A DNA stretch of 64,000 nt, taken from assembly GCA_963969595.1 (NCBI GenBank), contig OZ018410.1, forward strand, positions 2,046,001-2,110,000. Direction: 5' to 3'. Shown here piece after piece: positions 36,629 to 47,610 of the stretch. The position numbers and the translations under genes are program-made. Below the pieces are notes generated by a model. It searched no databases, was not told the DNA's origin, and saw nothing but the letters and a program-made list of their open reading frames with translations. How positions within the stretch are numbered: position 1 is the first letter of the stretch; each line of letters opens with the position of its first letter. The stretch comes from Neckera pumila. Lineage: Eukaryota > Streptophyta > Bryopsida > Hypnales > Neckeraceae.

Positions 36629-37055
36629 ATGCCTCGATCGCGACATCGCGAAATGCCGACCCGCACAGGGTCATGGGCAGCAGTGGAGGAGAAGCTGGCG
36701 GTGGACTTCACCATCTGGAAATCGAAGGCGGCGCCTCAGTCCCGACCTAAAGAGCACTCGAAGCTCGTGGAGAGGTCGTGGTTGAAAAAGACGGACCGAG
36801 GCGTGGCGACCATTTTGTTTGAGACGCTGGAGTGGGACTTGACTCCTCCGTCAGGGTACACCGGCTATTGCGAGAGGCAAGAGGATTGGTTGCTAGTGTC
36901 GCGCTCTGGATTTCGCGTGACTCTTCGTTCTCCACATGGAAGTGGTGTTCTTCAAGTCTGCCCCGCGAGTGCCGAGATGGAGGGGTTACAATTGTCGCAG
37001 CTGGAAGGAGGGGTCGACATGTCAGTGGTTTTACGCTTCTTCACTTCTGGAGGAG
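36629..37055 (+). CDS. exon 1 (coding)
   Basis: Open from ATG 36629 to the donor GGAG-GTATGC at 37056; ends in phase 1. The frame stays open past the donor, but phase matching with 37813 supports the splice. Two in-frame ATGs eight codons apart make the exact start uncertain. Confidence 0.7.
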
Positions 37056-40000
37056 GTATGCATTTTAGGGTTGAAATTGATTCGCAAATTGACCTAATTG
37101 GGTGTTCCATTGTGAGTATATTGTAAGGTAGGGACACCGAAAATTGCTTCTTTTGCCTCAGAACACAATTGCTATTATTAGACTGGCCAATTCTCTCTGG
37201 ATCTTGGATTTGAAATCTGACCTAAATTGGTGTTTAATTCTGAGCTTGTAGCATGGTGGGCAGTCATCCAAAATCGCCATATTGGGTAGTTACTATTATT
37301 AGACTGGTCAATTTTTTACTGATGGTCTGTTGGTAAATGAAAGTGGGCATCACTGTACTTGAGAATGCCTCATTTGGATATCGTATGCAAATGCTATGAA
37401 CATAACGTTATTCACGTCCCTTTGTCTTTCCTGACATGCGGGACGGCCCCGTTTAAATCGAATTTTTCATTAAGTCCCAGTCTTAAACTGAAGAGTTTGC
37501 AAGTATCCCGGGAAAGGAGATACGTCGTTCCCTGGGGATCCTGAGGGGTCAAAATTTGCCCAGTATAAAATGTTATGAAATGTCAAAGTTTGCGTTCTAA
37601 ATCCACCACACAACCAGATGTTGTACACCCTTTTTAATCAAAATATACCCATTTCTAGGCTTTAGGGCGGTGCTTTTGGGTCAGTGGCGATTTTGGGTGT
37701 CTGTACCTTAACATGCCAGTAGAGCCTTGTGGGAGTCATGAGATGTGGAGTAGTGCGTGGCTATGAAAGAAAGTCGTGCAGATTTCCTGAGTTGTGAGCA
37801 ATTTCGTTGCAGAGGTCACACCAACAGCAATGCCAACACTTCGACGAACTATGTCACAGAAGAAGCGTGCGGAGATTATCGGAATGAAATTTGATGCACC
37901 TTTTCTGAATTGTGTGAACAGTTTGCGGAATGCAATAGATATTGCAGATGTGTTGGACGCAATTCTAGGATTTAGTGCTGTCTACCTCGCAAACGAACAC
38001 GTTCTTCAACCGATTGCGGAAGAGTCCGACTATGATGACGCCTACTTTTATGACATGGAGGTATAATTCTTCTGTCCACATCTGTGCTGCGTTGGTTTGA
38101 TTCTGGTTCAGTTTTTTTCCGTCTGTTATCAAAACCTTGCATTATCAGCCATGCCACCTTCATTACATTCTAGAGCAATGTTGACTGCCCACTGTTTTCA
38201 CTGTTAGCTGCATTGCCACGGTGGGTTGCTGGTTGATTCTATTTCTTGATGATTGCTTCCCCATGATTCTAAATTTGTAGGCAGACTGTGTGGGCATTCA
38301 TGTGGGCAATCTCTTATTGGAGAGGATGTCAAAAGGCCCTCAAAAGTTTGGAGATTGCTAGCCTCCACCTTGGGTGGCAAGACACTAGCAATCTCCAAAA
38401 CTTTTATGGGTCTTTCAGGTCTGCACCAGTGAGAGAATGCCTTCACACTTGGAATCACTTGTAAGTAATCACCAGGAAATGGAGTAAACCAGTAACCCAT
38501 CGTGACACGCCCTAGTAGTTAGCTGAGTACCAATGCTTTTATTTTTGAACTCAAGCTGTGAGTATATATACCAAAGAAAGATGTCAGTGAAATGGAGCAT
38601 GTTGGATTTTCTACTTTTCCTTGAATTAGGAGCTTGGTCCAACGTGTTTGCAGCTCCTTTTAAGAATGTTATATCGGTGTAGATTTTACTTGGGAATGAC
38701 TGTCTGGTCCATTGGTAACCTGGTGGATCCTTTTATGTAGAGCATGGAGGAGTTGCGCTCGTTTAACAAAGAAAGAAGGAAGTCCTATGCTTGGGTTCGG
38801 CAGCAAACGAGAGATGCAGAAACGAAATGCCAGGTAGCTGCAGAAACAATCTCAGAGGCTGCTAAGCTCGGTGCAACGATTCTTCACAGTATGCTCGACC
38901 CCACCTTCAAAGGAGAAGAAGAATCCCAAGACCCAATGGAAACGGATGAGTGCTTCGAGTTCAATACAAGCTCAGGAGTCCGGATGGCCAGCCCAGAGGG
39001 TTCCATTACAGGACCATACTTAAACCTAGAAGATGAGCGTATGTCTGCTCCTCCAGAGGATTTGAGTTCAGAAAAGCGTGAATCTAACATCAGTGGGTTC
39101 TCATTGGATGACGACAATCAATTCGATAAATGGGAGGATAGAATCGACGGTTCTACTGGCGAATTGATCCAAGCTGGTAGTGGTAGGCAATCTGCCGTGG
39201 GAATGGAAACATCCTCAACGAGCAGCTGGGAGTTTGTGCGAGGTGCAAAATGCAGTGATGTGGAAGAGGAGGAGAATGACATTCTCGGGGCAGGCATTTC
39301 GGATGCAGAGAGTTTGAACATGATGCTCCGAGAGCGTGATCCATTTGGATGTGACGACTGCTCATATCTCGTCAACGAATTTTTAAGCTTGAGCTTGAAC
39401 TTTGCAGTCAGCTCGTCCTCCACAGGCCAGGTAATAGCCTCCTCAATCACTTCCACATCACTGCATTTTGCACCTCGCACAAACTCCCAGCTGCTCGTTG
39501 AGGATGTTTCCATTCCCACGGCAGATTGCCTCACGCCAACTTATTAGTACCAAGTTGTATTTTCGTTTTGGGGCTTCTGTTGAGGCACCTGACGTATGGT
39601 TGTGGATGGAAAGTGAATGCCATCCATACAAATTCTAATGAGTTTGGACAGTATTCTGGATGAACAATGTTTTAGAATATTACTTACGCCCCGTAGTAGT
39701 ATGAGAGGTCTGAGGTTTGACAGGCTAATCTTACAGATGGATTAATGTACTTATAATAGAGTGACAATTTAATGTCGGTCTATAGCGGCAATCATATAGG
39801 AGAGAGAGTGAGTGGAATCACCGAAGCTCTAAAGACTTTGTAGGTCCGTCGAGTGATTTGTTTTCTGACCATGGTTTGCTTGGCCATAGTCTCATGAGGA
39901 TACGTTAAAGGCAAACCTCCTTGAATATTCATTGTGCAGGAAGAGAACGTTGATGGGAATGAATCACGGAAGTCTACGGTGTTAAAACGCTTGGCAAGCT

Positions 40001-42035
40001 GGTCGTCTTCAAATTCAGGTTGGTCGACTTCGACTGACCGTGATGGTCCCTCATCTGGTACGTATGCCCGGTTGTTTTGTACTTTGGTGATTTTCTTTCT
40101 TTGATCTGGATCTTGAGTAGTCAATGCCAGACTCATATTCAACCATAAGTGCCCAAGCTGAAAGTAGGGAGTCCGCTTTGGAAGCTAAAAGTAGGTGTAG
40201 TTACTTGCAAACATATTTCTATCCTTCAAAAATGTAGGGAATGGTTTCTTCTTTCCGTATTGGTACATTTTGTTGACGATTATTTCAACACTAAATAATT
40301 AATAAATAGATTAATTTATATTTGGGCCATTTGGGCACTTAGGGGGGGAATATTGGGGTGTTGTTGATTAATAGATACGGAAGCGACCAATTTGGTCCAT
40401 TTGGGCACTTAGGGGGGTAATAGCCGCTATCACGAAACCAGTGCAATTTTAGAAGACGCTGGTGTTTGTGAGCAGGTGGTTTAGAAAGACCTTCCAAGAC
40501 GTCAAAGGACTCTGAATTATCGAAACAACACCCTTAGCTAATTGTCAAAGATAGGTCGTCCTATGCACAAATGTCGTTTTGTGTTTCTTAGTGCAACATG
40601 TCATTCCCTCGGGTCCGGGGCCGCTCACTGAAGCATTGACCTTATAGTGCAGCTACACATGAAATGGCGATGAAGCTGATCATCTCTGTTCAATTATCAA
40701 GATGCTGATAAAAGCAAACGTCTTCTTACTTTGTAGTCACTTGTGAATTAGCTAACACGATGTTTTTGGATTTGGGTGATTGTGCAGTGAGCAAGAAGAT
40801 GCAACCATTGCAGCTTGAAACGCTTGCTGAGGAGCCTGCATGTGATGCAGACACTGCGAGTGTGACTCGCCCTTTTGTAATGAAAGCTGCTGTGGACGGA
40901 GGCGTGCTTCAGTGGTGTTCTTGCAAATTCAACAAATTAAGGTGCTTGTTGTTGTCCTCTGATCCATCGGTGTATTCAAGTTTATTGGTAATCCTAGCAA
41001 TAGTTTGTTCTCAACCATACACCAGTATGAAAAGCAGGGTGTTTATTTCTGGGCTGTTTCTAATGGCAGATTTATCTGTTTACTTTCACTAGGAACATAT
41101 TACATGTCTTGTTATATCATCTTTGAAAACTATATAAAGACGTGTACTGACGGAGTGTGCTCGTACAATGCAGAACCTCAATCGAGTTGAGGTTCCAAGT
41201 GGGTTCGTTCATGGAAGATGACATCGCCACCCTATCTACCGGCATTTCACGCGCCTTACCTCTCCGAATCGAGATCTTCCTCGACACAAGCAACCCGCGT
41301 CAAAGTTTGCTCGAAGGCAATGTTCGAATCTCTACGGACCAGGGGGCGCCCAAGTGGCCCAATGAAGATACTCCATCGGTGATAGGCTTGTCGTGCTACA
41401 TTCCTCATCTAGTTCGCAGCTATCTGCAACAAGTCGTTCGCGAGAAAGCCGACAATGGATACGAATTCCCAGATGGGGAGCTCTTAACTGGCCTCATGCA
41501 GCACGTTGTGGACGAGTTGGTGTTCCTGAAGAGCAGCTGCTGCGTTTGCAACCAACAAAGACTGCCTGACATGATCACGTCAGTGGTCCCAAAGCCTTGT
41601 GACCAGAATCTTTGCCAAGCTCTTCACGACTTGTGGCTGGTGGTAGCTCCCCGAATGGTGTTGGAGGACTGCACAATCGAGACTTGGTTGAGACACTGCT
41701 GTTTCCAGGAGGGTCTGAGTTCAGATGAAGCCCTCATGCTCCAGTACATGGGGGACCCCAAGCTATTGGATGCGTGGACAAGATTCTCGAGCTACGACCG
41801 AAAGTTGGAGAAAGTCATGACATGGATTAAGTATTCAGTGGTGGCAGGCTCTTGGTTGAAGCTGGTCACGGAGAACAAAAACAAGACGGATCAAGAGAAC
41901 CAATTCACATCTGACATCAGTAACTTCCCAAGAAGAATTGACGCTGAAGTCTCGTTCGAGACCTCTCTCAAGGCTTGGCAAGCTCGATGCCAGCGTGGGA
42001 AAACTCCTTCAAGGCTGGGGATGTATTTAGTATGA
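36629..42035 (+). CDS. spliced gene, product with PARP6/8-like Cys motif; function uncertain
   Basis: Five exons join in frame: 36629-37055, 37813-38060, 38741-39430 (or 39242), 40788 or 40796-40941, 41174-42035, for about 730-790 residues. Phases agree at the first two junctions (g/ag gives Glu; then phase 0 into SMEELRSF) and the last (ag/a gives Arg). Start ATG 36629 follows an in-frame TAG; 36653 is an alternative. The N-terminal 140 residues carry ETLEWDLTPPSGYTGY and GFRVTLRSPHGSGV; the middle is acidic and polar. The last exon has CCVC followed by x16-C-x4-C (QQRLPDM, PKPCDQNLC), the CxxC-x16-C-x4-C pattern I recall from the region preceding the catalytic domain in PARP6/PARP8-type ADP-ribosyltransferases. 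No PARP catalytic HYE region follows before the stop. Function is therefore open. Confidence 0.7.
37813..38060 (+). CDS. exon 2
   Basis: Acceptor TTCGTTGCAG at 37803-37812 and donor GAG-GTATAA at 38061. Encodes TPTAMPTLRRTMSQKKRAEI through a DUF-like helical stretch to DDAYFYDME. Phase 1 in, phase 0 out. The intronic GTs and T-rich acceptors fit plant-type introns. Confidence 0.75.
38335..38412 (+). ncRNA. pre-miRNA-like hairpin in intron 2
   Basis: The 5' arm CAAAAGTTTGGAGATTGCTA (to 38361) pairs with the 3' arm TAGCAATCTCCAAAACTTTT (38386-38405) with a single bulge. Pairing extends outward through GGCCC/GGGTC. A 23-nt loop itself contains a CCACC/GGTGG stem. Size, near-perfect 20-21-nt duplex and intronic position fit a plant miRNA or siRNA precursor. 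A small foldback repeat is the alternative. Confidence 0.45.
38741..39430 (+). CDS. exon 3, contains one arm of an 82-bp inverted repeat
   Basis: Acceptor TTTTATGTAG at 38731-38740; begins S-MEELRSFNKERRKSY. Long hydrophilic, Ser/Glu-rich exon. The best donor by consensus is CAG-GTAATA at 39431 (phase 0). Joined to exon 4 at TGTGCAG this would give an immediate TGA, so either exon 4 starts at 40796, or the donor is GAG-GTGCAA at 39243 (phase 1, in frame with 40788), or a small exon is missed. Without splicing the frame stops at 39547. Confidence 0.6.
39185..39531. repeat. 82-bp perfect inverted repeat across exon 3 and the next intron
   Basis: Arm 39185-39266 is the exact reverse complement of 39450-39531, separated by 183 bp. 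The first arm encodes METSSTSSWEFVRGAKCSDV in the gene frame. Because of the mirror symmetry the minus strand shows a shadow ORF (39118-39534) with the same peptide. Confidence 0.95.
39792..40142 (-). other. protein-like antisense ORF in intron 3
   Basis: A 116-codon frame on the minus strand with charged, non-repetitive sequence (for example DDQLAKRFNTVDFRDSFPS). No domain recognised, no splice partner found. It could be an antisense exon or retro-fragment. Confidence 0.2.
40318..40430 (+). repeat. direct repeat, CCATTTGGGCACTTAGGGGGG
   Basis: CATTTGGGCACTTAGGGGGG with matching flanks appears twice, about 65 bp apart, in intron 3. No further structure is seen. Confidence 0.7.
40788..40941 (+). 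CDS. exon 4
   Basis: Acceptor TGATTGTGCAG; the frame reads KKMQPLQLETLAEEP and ends KAAVDGGVLQWCSCKFNK at donor AAG-GTGCTT (phase 2). An alternative acceptor eight bases downstream (GCAAG) would start at 40796 in phase 0. Confidence 0.6.
41174..42035 (+). CDS. terminal exon with Cys4 motif
   Basis: Acceptor TCGTACAATGCAG; phase 2 completes an Arg codon. Encodes a UBC/RWD-like stretch (ALPLRIEIFLDTSNPRQSL), the Cys pattern at about 41535-41615, then an alpha-helical C-terminus ending RLGMYLV with stop at 42033-42035. Longest strongly coding segment of the window. Confidence 0.75.
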
Positions 42036-42133
42036 GAGTGGGTGTATGAAGATCAACACTACCGTATCGGTAATTCAATTCATGGAAGATTTGAGTAGGT
42101 CAAAAACAAATGACACAGAGGAACTCTTAGGTA

Positions 42134-42139
42134 AATAAA
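42134..42139 (+). terminator. putative polyadenylation signal AATAAA
   Basis: AATAAA about 100 bases after the stop codon of the spliced gene, followed by AT-rich sequence. Position suits a 3' end signal; cleavage site not determined. Confidence 0.45.
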
Positions 42140-42546
42140 ACAATCACATATAGGATGACATTTTGTTGACAATGGTGTTTAGAACTATCCTCTGTTTACC
42201 TACGGTTTTGTTTTTTAAAACTTTACAATCAAAATATCTTGTAAATTTTGTAGATGTACATTGCGTTTGTATTAGTGATTGCTTACCATCATTCTTGGAG
42301 GAGGTCCACACGGGGAGAAAGTTGGTCCTGGGACCCCATGGATCTTGGGCAATAAATACACTCATAGAAAGGATTTAATTCTTGTGAATACCCGTTCTAG
42401 CGATGGTAGGCTTGAACAAGATGTGGATCTGTAGTAGTTCAATTTGTTTGTTGTAGTGTAGTGAGGATCATGGATTGCATCTAATTTTACTACACAACTC
42501 TCGATGACTGTAGGGTTGCAATACTTCTATGATAACCCGTAATGGA

Positions 42547-43200
42547 TTAACCCCTAAATGCCCAAGCCCAATGCCCAAGCCGGGCTTCCTGGAATTTGCT
42601 CTAAATTGAACAAAATGCCAACATTTTGATAAGTTGTATCCATTTTTTTTGAATTGTAACCGTACAAATTCAAACTAGACATATTAGAGATCTCATAGGA
42701 AGAGAAAACACAACAATATCACTTATGGAGTGAAAGATTATAATGTTTGACCATGAGGGTGCTAAAACTGCAAAAATCTTTCAATACTCTTTACACAAAT
42801 CATATCTAAAAAGTTGGTGACCAAAAAAATATAAGGTTAAAGAGCCTAACTTATATAACCCCAATCAATTTACGGCTTCTTAAAATCTACTCTACAATTT
42901 TTTTAAATGAATTTTGAATGTGATTTTTTCTCCAAGATCTAGTGTATTTGAGGCTCACTTAAAGCTCAAGAGCTTTCAACACTACGGAAGTCAAGATTGC
43001 ACTAGGTACCCTTGCACAAAATCTTGCATAGAAAAATCACTATCATTTTTTTTCAAGACCGGATTTTTGGTGCTAAAATTAGACTTCAAGAAGAACTTTC
43101 TAAAAATATATACTATTAAAAATAGCAATTGATTAAGTTTTATTTAACTTCAAAGTTTTGCAAACACTAGATTTGGGTGCCTCGGACATTTAGGGGTTAA
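42547..43200. mobile_element. TTAA-flanked element, family J, copy 1
   Basis: TTAA-CCCCTAAATGCCCAAGC at the left and CGGACATTTAGGGG-TTAA at the right; about 650 bp, non-coding. A second copy is at 44431-45088 and a remnant lies near 51770-52010. Confidence 0.8.
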
Positions 43201-44430
43201 GTAGCCTACTTTGGTTTTTTTAAGAGGCTCTATTGACTTCATATTTTGGAATTTTTACATAAACTTTTAATAGACCTCCTAATCATTATGCTCTACATAT
43301 GAAGTTTTGTTTCATGTCGTTCCAATAAGTATTACAAAAGTTATAAGAAGTTTTTGTTTTATATCAAAGCAAGCAATTAAATACATAAGTGATTTCCCAA
43401 CATAATAACTTATAACATATATTTTAAAATATTTCATTATTATTTATTGATTGGATAGATTGATTCTGACTAATGAGATGAAAGTCATAAAGAGTTTATT
43501 TTGTAGACAATGAAGGCAAAAAAAAACATATTCACTCAATTTCAAACTCAATTTTTAAATTTTCATATTTAAAAACAAAAAACATCATATATGTATTGGG
43601 ATTGACAATTCAATTTCATGTCAAATTTATTAGATGTTAAGGGTTTTATTTCATTTTGTACAACCATTCATTTCACAAAAATACTTATGAATATGAAAAA
43701 AGATTGATCAATTTTTAAAAATTCTGCTTTCAACTTATTTTCTATTAATTTTACTAAAATACACAAGCTATGGGACACATTCGGTTTTCACCAACAAAAT
43801 TGAAAGACATAACTTAACCTTAGTAAATCTAATTTAAAATTGAAGGACTGTGATTTTGCAACATTAGAATTTTTGAAAATCCATTGAATATACAAAAAGC
43901 TTAGAATACTTTTATAGATGAAATTAGGCATTATAAAAGGACATAATGATGTTTAAAAGTATGATAAAACCCAATTTAGATTGAATGATTAATCCAAGGT
44001 GATTTTGAAAATAACTAACATGATTAGACTACCATCCTTCTTCGGTGTCATTCACTTATATTAATACATATTCTCTTAAAAACATTAGTTTGCCATTTCA
44101 ACAAATGTTATGTATTGATTTTGTTTGAATTTTTTTTGTTGTGGACATCCATCTATTATTCCATTCACATTTGGAAATTACATAGAAATGTTACCTTAAA
44201 AAATTATCAATCATTTACAAGAATATACAATAAAAAGTCAAACCAAATGAAGTCATCTAGAATTCCATGCTCTAATTTGTTCAATATTCTTTTTTTTGCC
44301 ACAATATAAATTAAAAAATTCTCCAATTCATTGAGGAATTTGATATGAATGTACGTTTAAATTTATAAGCAAGTTTACAATGTTGCAACTAATCTAACAA
44401 GGTATAATTTACTTTGTTTTTATATAACTT
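43201..44430. repeat. family I-related AT-rich repeat
   Basis: The first 200 bp resemble 28330-28530 (TATTGACTTCATATT, AGTATTACAAAAGTTATAAG). The rest is AT-rich without a supported gene. Confidence 0.4.
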
Positions 44431-45088
44431 TTAAACCTTAAATGTCCAAGGCCTTTTTTGAGGATCTTGGAATTTGCTCTAAATTGAAAAAAAATCCAAA
44501 ATCGTAATAAATTTTATCAGTTTTTTAGAAGTTGTAACCATACAAATTCATTCTAGACATGTTAGAGATCACACAGGAAGAAAAAACACAACAATATTAC
44601 TTCTCAATTGAAAGATTATAATGTTTGGTCATAATTGTGAAAGTGATTTGAAGTCTTCCAATCCTCTTTTCACATGTCAAATCTAAAAAATTGGTCACCA
44701 AAAAAGTATGAGGTTAAAGGGCATAACATGCATGTAATGCCAATTAATTTTGGGCTTATCAAATCTAATAATCTACTGTAAATTTTTTTCAGTGAATTTC
44801 TAATGTTATTTTTTCTCAAAGATCTAGTGTATTAGAGGCTCATTTCTAAGAGCCTTCAATACTAGAAAACCATGATGTGCAATGTACACCCCTGCACAAA
44901 ATGTTGAATAGTGTTGAATAGAAAAATCTTAATTATTCATTTTCTAAATCAAATTTGTGATGCTAAAATTAGTCTTAAGAAAATGTATTAAAAAATAATT
45001 TATTGGAAATAGTTACTTGCTTAGGTTTTATTTAACATCAAAATATTGACAATATCAAAATTTGGTGGCTTGGGCATTTAGGAGTTTA
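44431..45088. mobile_element. TTAA-type element, family J, copy 2
   Basis: Left TTAA-ACCTTAAATGTCCAAGG, right CTTGGGCATTTAGGAG with the terminal tetranucleotide mutated to TTTA. Aligns along its length with J1. Confidence 0.7.
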
Positions 45089-45550
45089 GGACATTAGGAT
45101 GAACTCATGATCAAATTTTTACCTCCATATCTTTTATATTTTACCTCCAATGTTTGATTTGATTAACCCCTAAAGGACCAAGGCCTTTTTGCTACCAAAA
45201 AACACTCAAACTTGCATTTCTATAGCAAAGAGTAAAAATTTTGAAAATTGTTTTTTTCCACATCTAACCATATTATCTTACAGCTAACTAGTATAAAAAT
45301 GTGTAGAAAAAAATTCTGAATTTTTGACAACATAGATTGTGAAATATTTGCGTTTAAAGTGGAAAAAAAATTATTGTTTCAGTACATTGTGGAATTAAAT
45401 TATTTGACTTTGAACCTTTTAAATTTTATTTTTTTGCACTATAGAGTTTTGAACTTTAAACATTTATGGTGGAGAATTGAGTTGAGAATCTAGAAAAATA
45501 AACTAAAATTTATAACTTAATTTTCATACTTCAAAAAGTTGTTAAGTAGA

Positions 45551-45926
45551 CATTAGAAGAAATATCAGCCCTCCGGAGGGCTGCTTTGGAGTGACAAAAC
45601 AAGTTATTAAAAAGCTTGGTATGTCACTCCAGCTAACTACTGTGGTAAGCAGTCAGAGTGGCTGACTACTCGCTAAAGCAGTCATATATATATATATATT
45701 TAAAATTTAAGATTTTAATTTTAAATATTTTTTTAAGATTAATTTTTTTTATATTATTATTTTTTTTTTTTTAATTTGCAAATTTTGGTTCCTGTGCCAC
45801 TATAACAGTAGAAACTGCTGCACGGAAATAGGGGAAAAACAAATGTTTGAGCAAAAGAAAAGTAAATTTCAGGGTACCTCAAAGGGTTGTGGAGCAGCCT
45901 TCAAAGGCCTGAAATTTTCTGTAATG
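45551..45926. mobile_element. CATTAG-ended element, family C, copy 1
   Basis: Begins CATTAGAAGAAATATCAGCC and ends GCCTGAAATTTTCTGTAATG. Subterminal palindromes (CAGCCCTCCGGAGGGCTG; AGTGACAAAAC repeated as GTCACTCC). Inserted in B copy 3; imperfect 9-bp flanking repeats (TAAGTAGAC / TGAGTAGCC) would suit a Mutator-like element. Confidence 0.65.
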
Positions 45927-45967
45927 AGTAGCCAAGTAGGTATGAGATAGAAAGAAAATCGAAATGA

Positions 45968-46871
45968 TTAACCTTTTAAATACCAAGGCAGTTTTTGGCT
46001 CCAAAACCACTGAAAACTGCCATTTTGGCTGCGATCACTTCCTAAACCAAAAAAAACTTTTTTTCTTAGAATCTAACCATAGGATCTTGTACTTCACTTG
46101 TCTTAGATCATGTGTTAAAAATTTCATGAAGTTTGACCGTACGGATTGAAAGAGATTAGCATTTGAAGTTGGAAAAAGAAGATTTTTTGAACTACAGCCT
46201 GCAATTTCAGATGATTTTGACGGCCATTTGTGGATTTTTTTTGCACTACACACCATTAAGTTGAAATTTTTTATGTTGAAAATTTGAGTTGAGAATTTGA
46301 GAAAAAAATTTTAGAATGTCAAAACATGATTTTCACATATAAAAAAATTGTTAAGTAGAAGTAGGTCCAAAATTGAACAAAACACTAAACTGTTAATAGC
46401 TCTTAGGTTGAATTAAAACACCATAATTCCAATGGCGGGATTGTTCTTGCAAACAAACTTAAACTTTTCAAAAAAAATTTGAAAAAATTTGAAAATTGCA
46501 TTAAAAAATGAATTCTATAAGTTATTTTTTTTGAAGATGCTTAGATTGCCCGAAAAACAAGATTGTCCATAACTTTCTCATTCAGAGTCCAAATAGAATG
46601 AATCAAAGCTTCAAACGTAGACAAAAACATGAACTTTGAGAAAAAAAAATGAAAAAAAAAACTAAATTAATTTTGTTTATTTTTTTGACTTCAGGTGGCA
46701 TAACTTTTGCTCCTGGGCAACAATTGCAAAAAAGATTATATTTTTAGAAAGCTAATGTGATTTCCTATCTTCAAAAAAAGTTTCAAAAAATCGGGTCAAA
46801 ATTTCAGGTTGTACGAGCTTGCCCCAAATCCCAAGTGTCCCTCAAGGGGACTTTGGTACTTTAGGAGTTAA
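45968..46871. mobile_element. TTAA-flanked element nested in B copy 3
   Basis: TTAA-CCTTTTAAATACCAAGG at the left, GGTACTTTAGGAG-TTAA at the right. The interior is B/A-like (TGCCATTTTGGCTGCG, GGCGGGATTGTTCTTGC). The surrounding B sequence is continuous once one TTAA is kept. Confidence 0.85.
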
Positions 46872-47148
46872 TATCTCTAAAATGGAACTAAAATGCACTT
46901 ATTCCAATGGCGAGATTGTTCTAGCAAGAAAATTAAACTATGTGAAACTCTTTTTTGGAAAAGTTGTAAAAATTGCATTAAGAAATGAATTCTAAATTAT
47001 TTTTTTGAAAAGATGCTCTAAATGCCCAAAAAACAAGGTTGTTCATAACTTTCTCATAACAAATCCAAATGGAATGAATCAAGCTTTTCTTGTAGGCAAA
47101 AATATAACCTATGAGAAAAAAAAAAAACATTTTGAATTTTTTTTTGTT

Positions 47149-47212
47149 GTCCCTTCTTTCCCTCCTCTCCTTCTCTCCCTCTTCCCCTCTCCCCTTCTCT
47201 CCTTTTCCATTG
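47149..47212 (+). repeat. polypyrimidine tract in B copy 3
   Basis: About 60 bases of almost pure C/T in mirror-like CCCTCTTCCCC runs, a possible triplex-forming tract. It occupies the same position as the C-rich expansion of B copy 2. Confidence 0.85.
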
Positions 47213-47610
47213 TTTTGCGCATAACTTTTTGTTCCTTGGCATTAATTGAAAAATATTATATTCCCAAGAAGCTAATTAATTTTCTGTCTTCAAATTTCTT
47301 TTCAAAATCAAGACAAAATTTCATAGGTACCTACCTAAAATTCCCATTTGTCCCCCAAAGGAACAATGGTTCTTTAGGAGTTAAGAAGTTGAATGTACAA
47401 TGGTGGAATGTATATCAGAATTGCTTGGAGAACGATCCAAATTAGTAGCACTAGAGCAGTTCTAAAAAAGGGAGAAACTTGTTAATTTTGTTGTCAATTT
47501 TGAATATGCGCCACTTCACTGTTGACTTCCATTCTTTCACGCCTAATGGAGTTGATTAGAAGCTACAATAACCATACAATCCCCTAAAAATAGGATGCAA
47601 CTCAAACCCT

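Larger units (their letters stand above)
45163..47384. mobile_element. TTAA-flanked element, family B, copy 3, with two nested insertions
   Basis: Left TTAA-CCCCTAAAGGACCAAGG; right GGTTCTTTAGGAG-TTAA. Removing the nested elements at 45551-45926 and 45968-46871 restores the B1/B2 order of sequence (...AGATAGAAAGAAAATC, then ATCTCTAAAATGGAACTAAA). Confidence 0.8.

Noticed and set aside
39118..39534. 138-codon minus-strand ORF with protein-like sequence
   Set aside because: It shadows exon 3; the shared peptide arises from the perfect inverted repeat, and the plus strand has matching splice phases on both sides.
45681..45700. TATA-box-like run as a promoter
   Set aside because: It is a microsatellite within a family C element, with no gene downstream.
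47005..47445. 146-codon plus-strand ORF
   Set aside because: It lies within family B element sequence and passes through the polypyrimidine tract; not conserved in B1 or B2.
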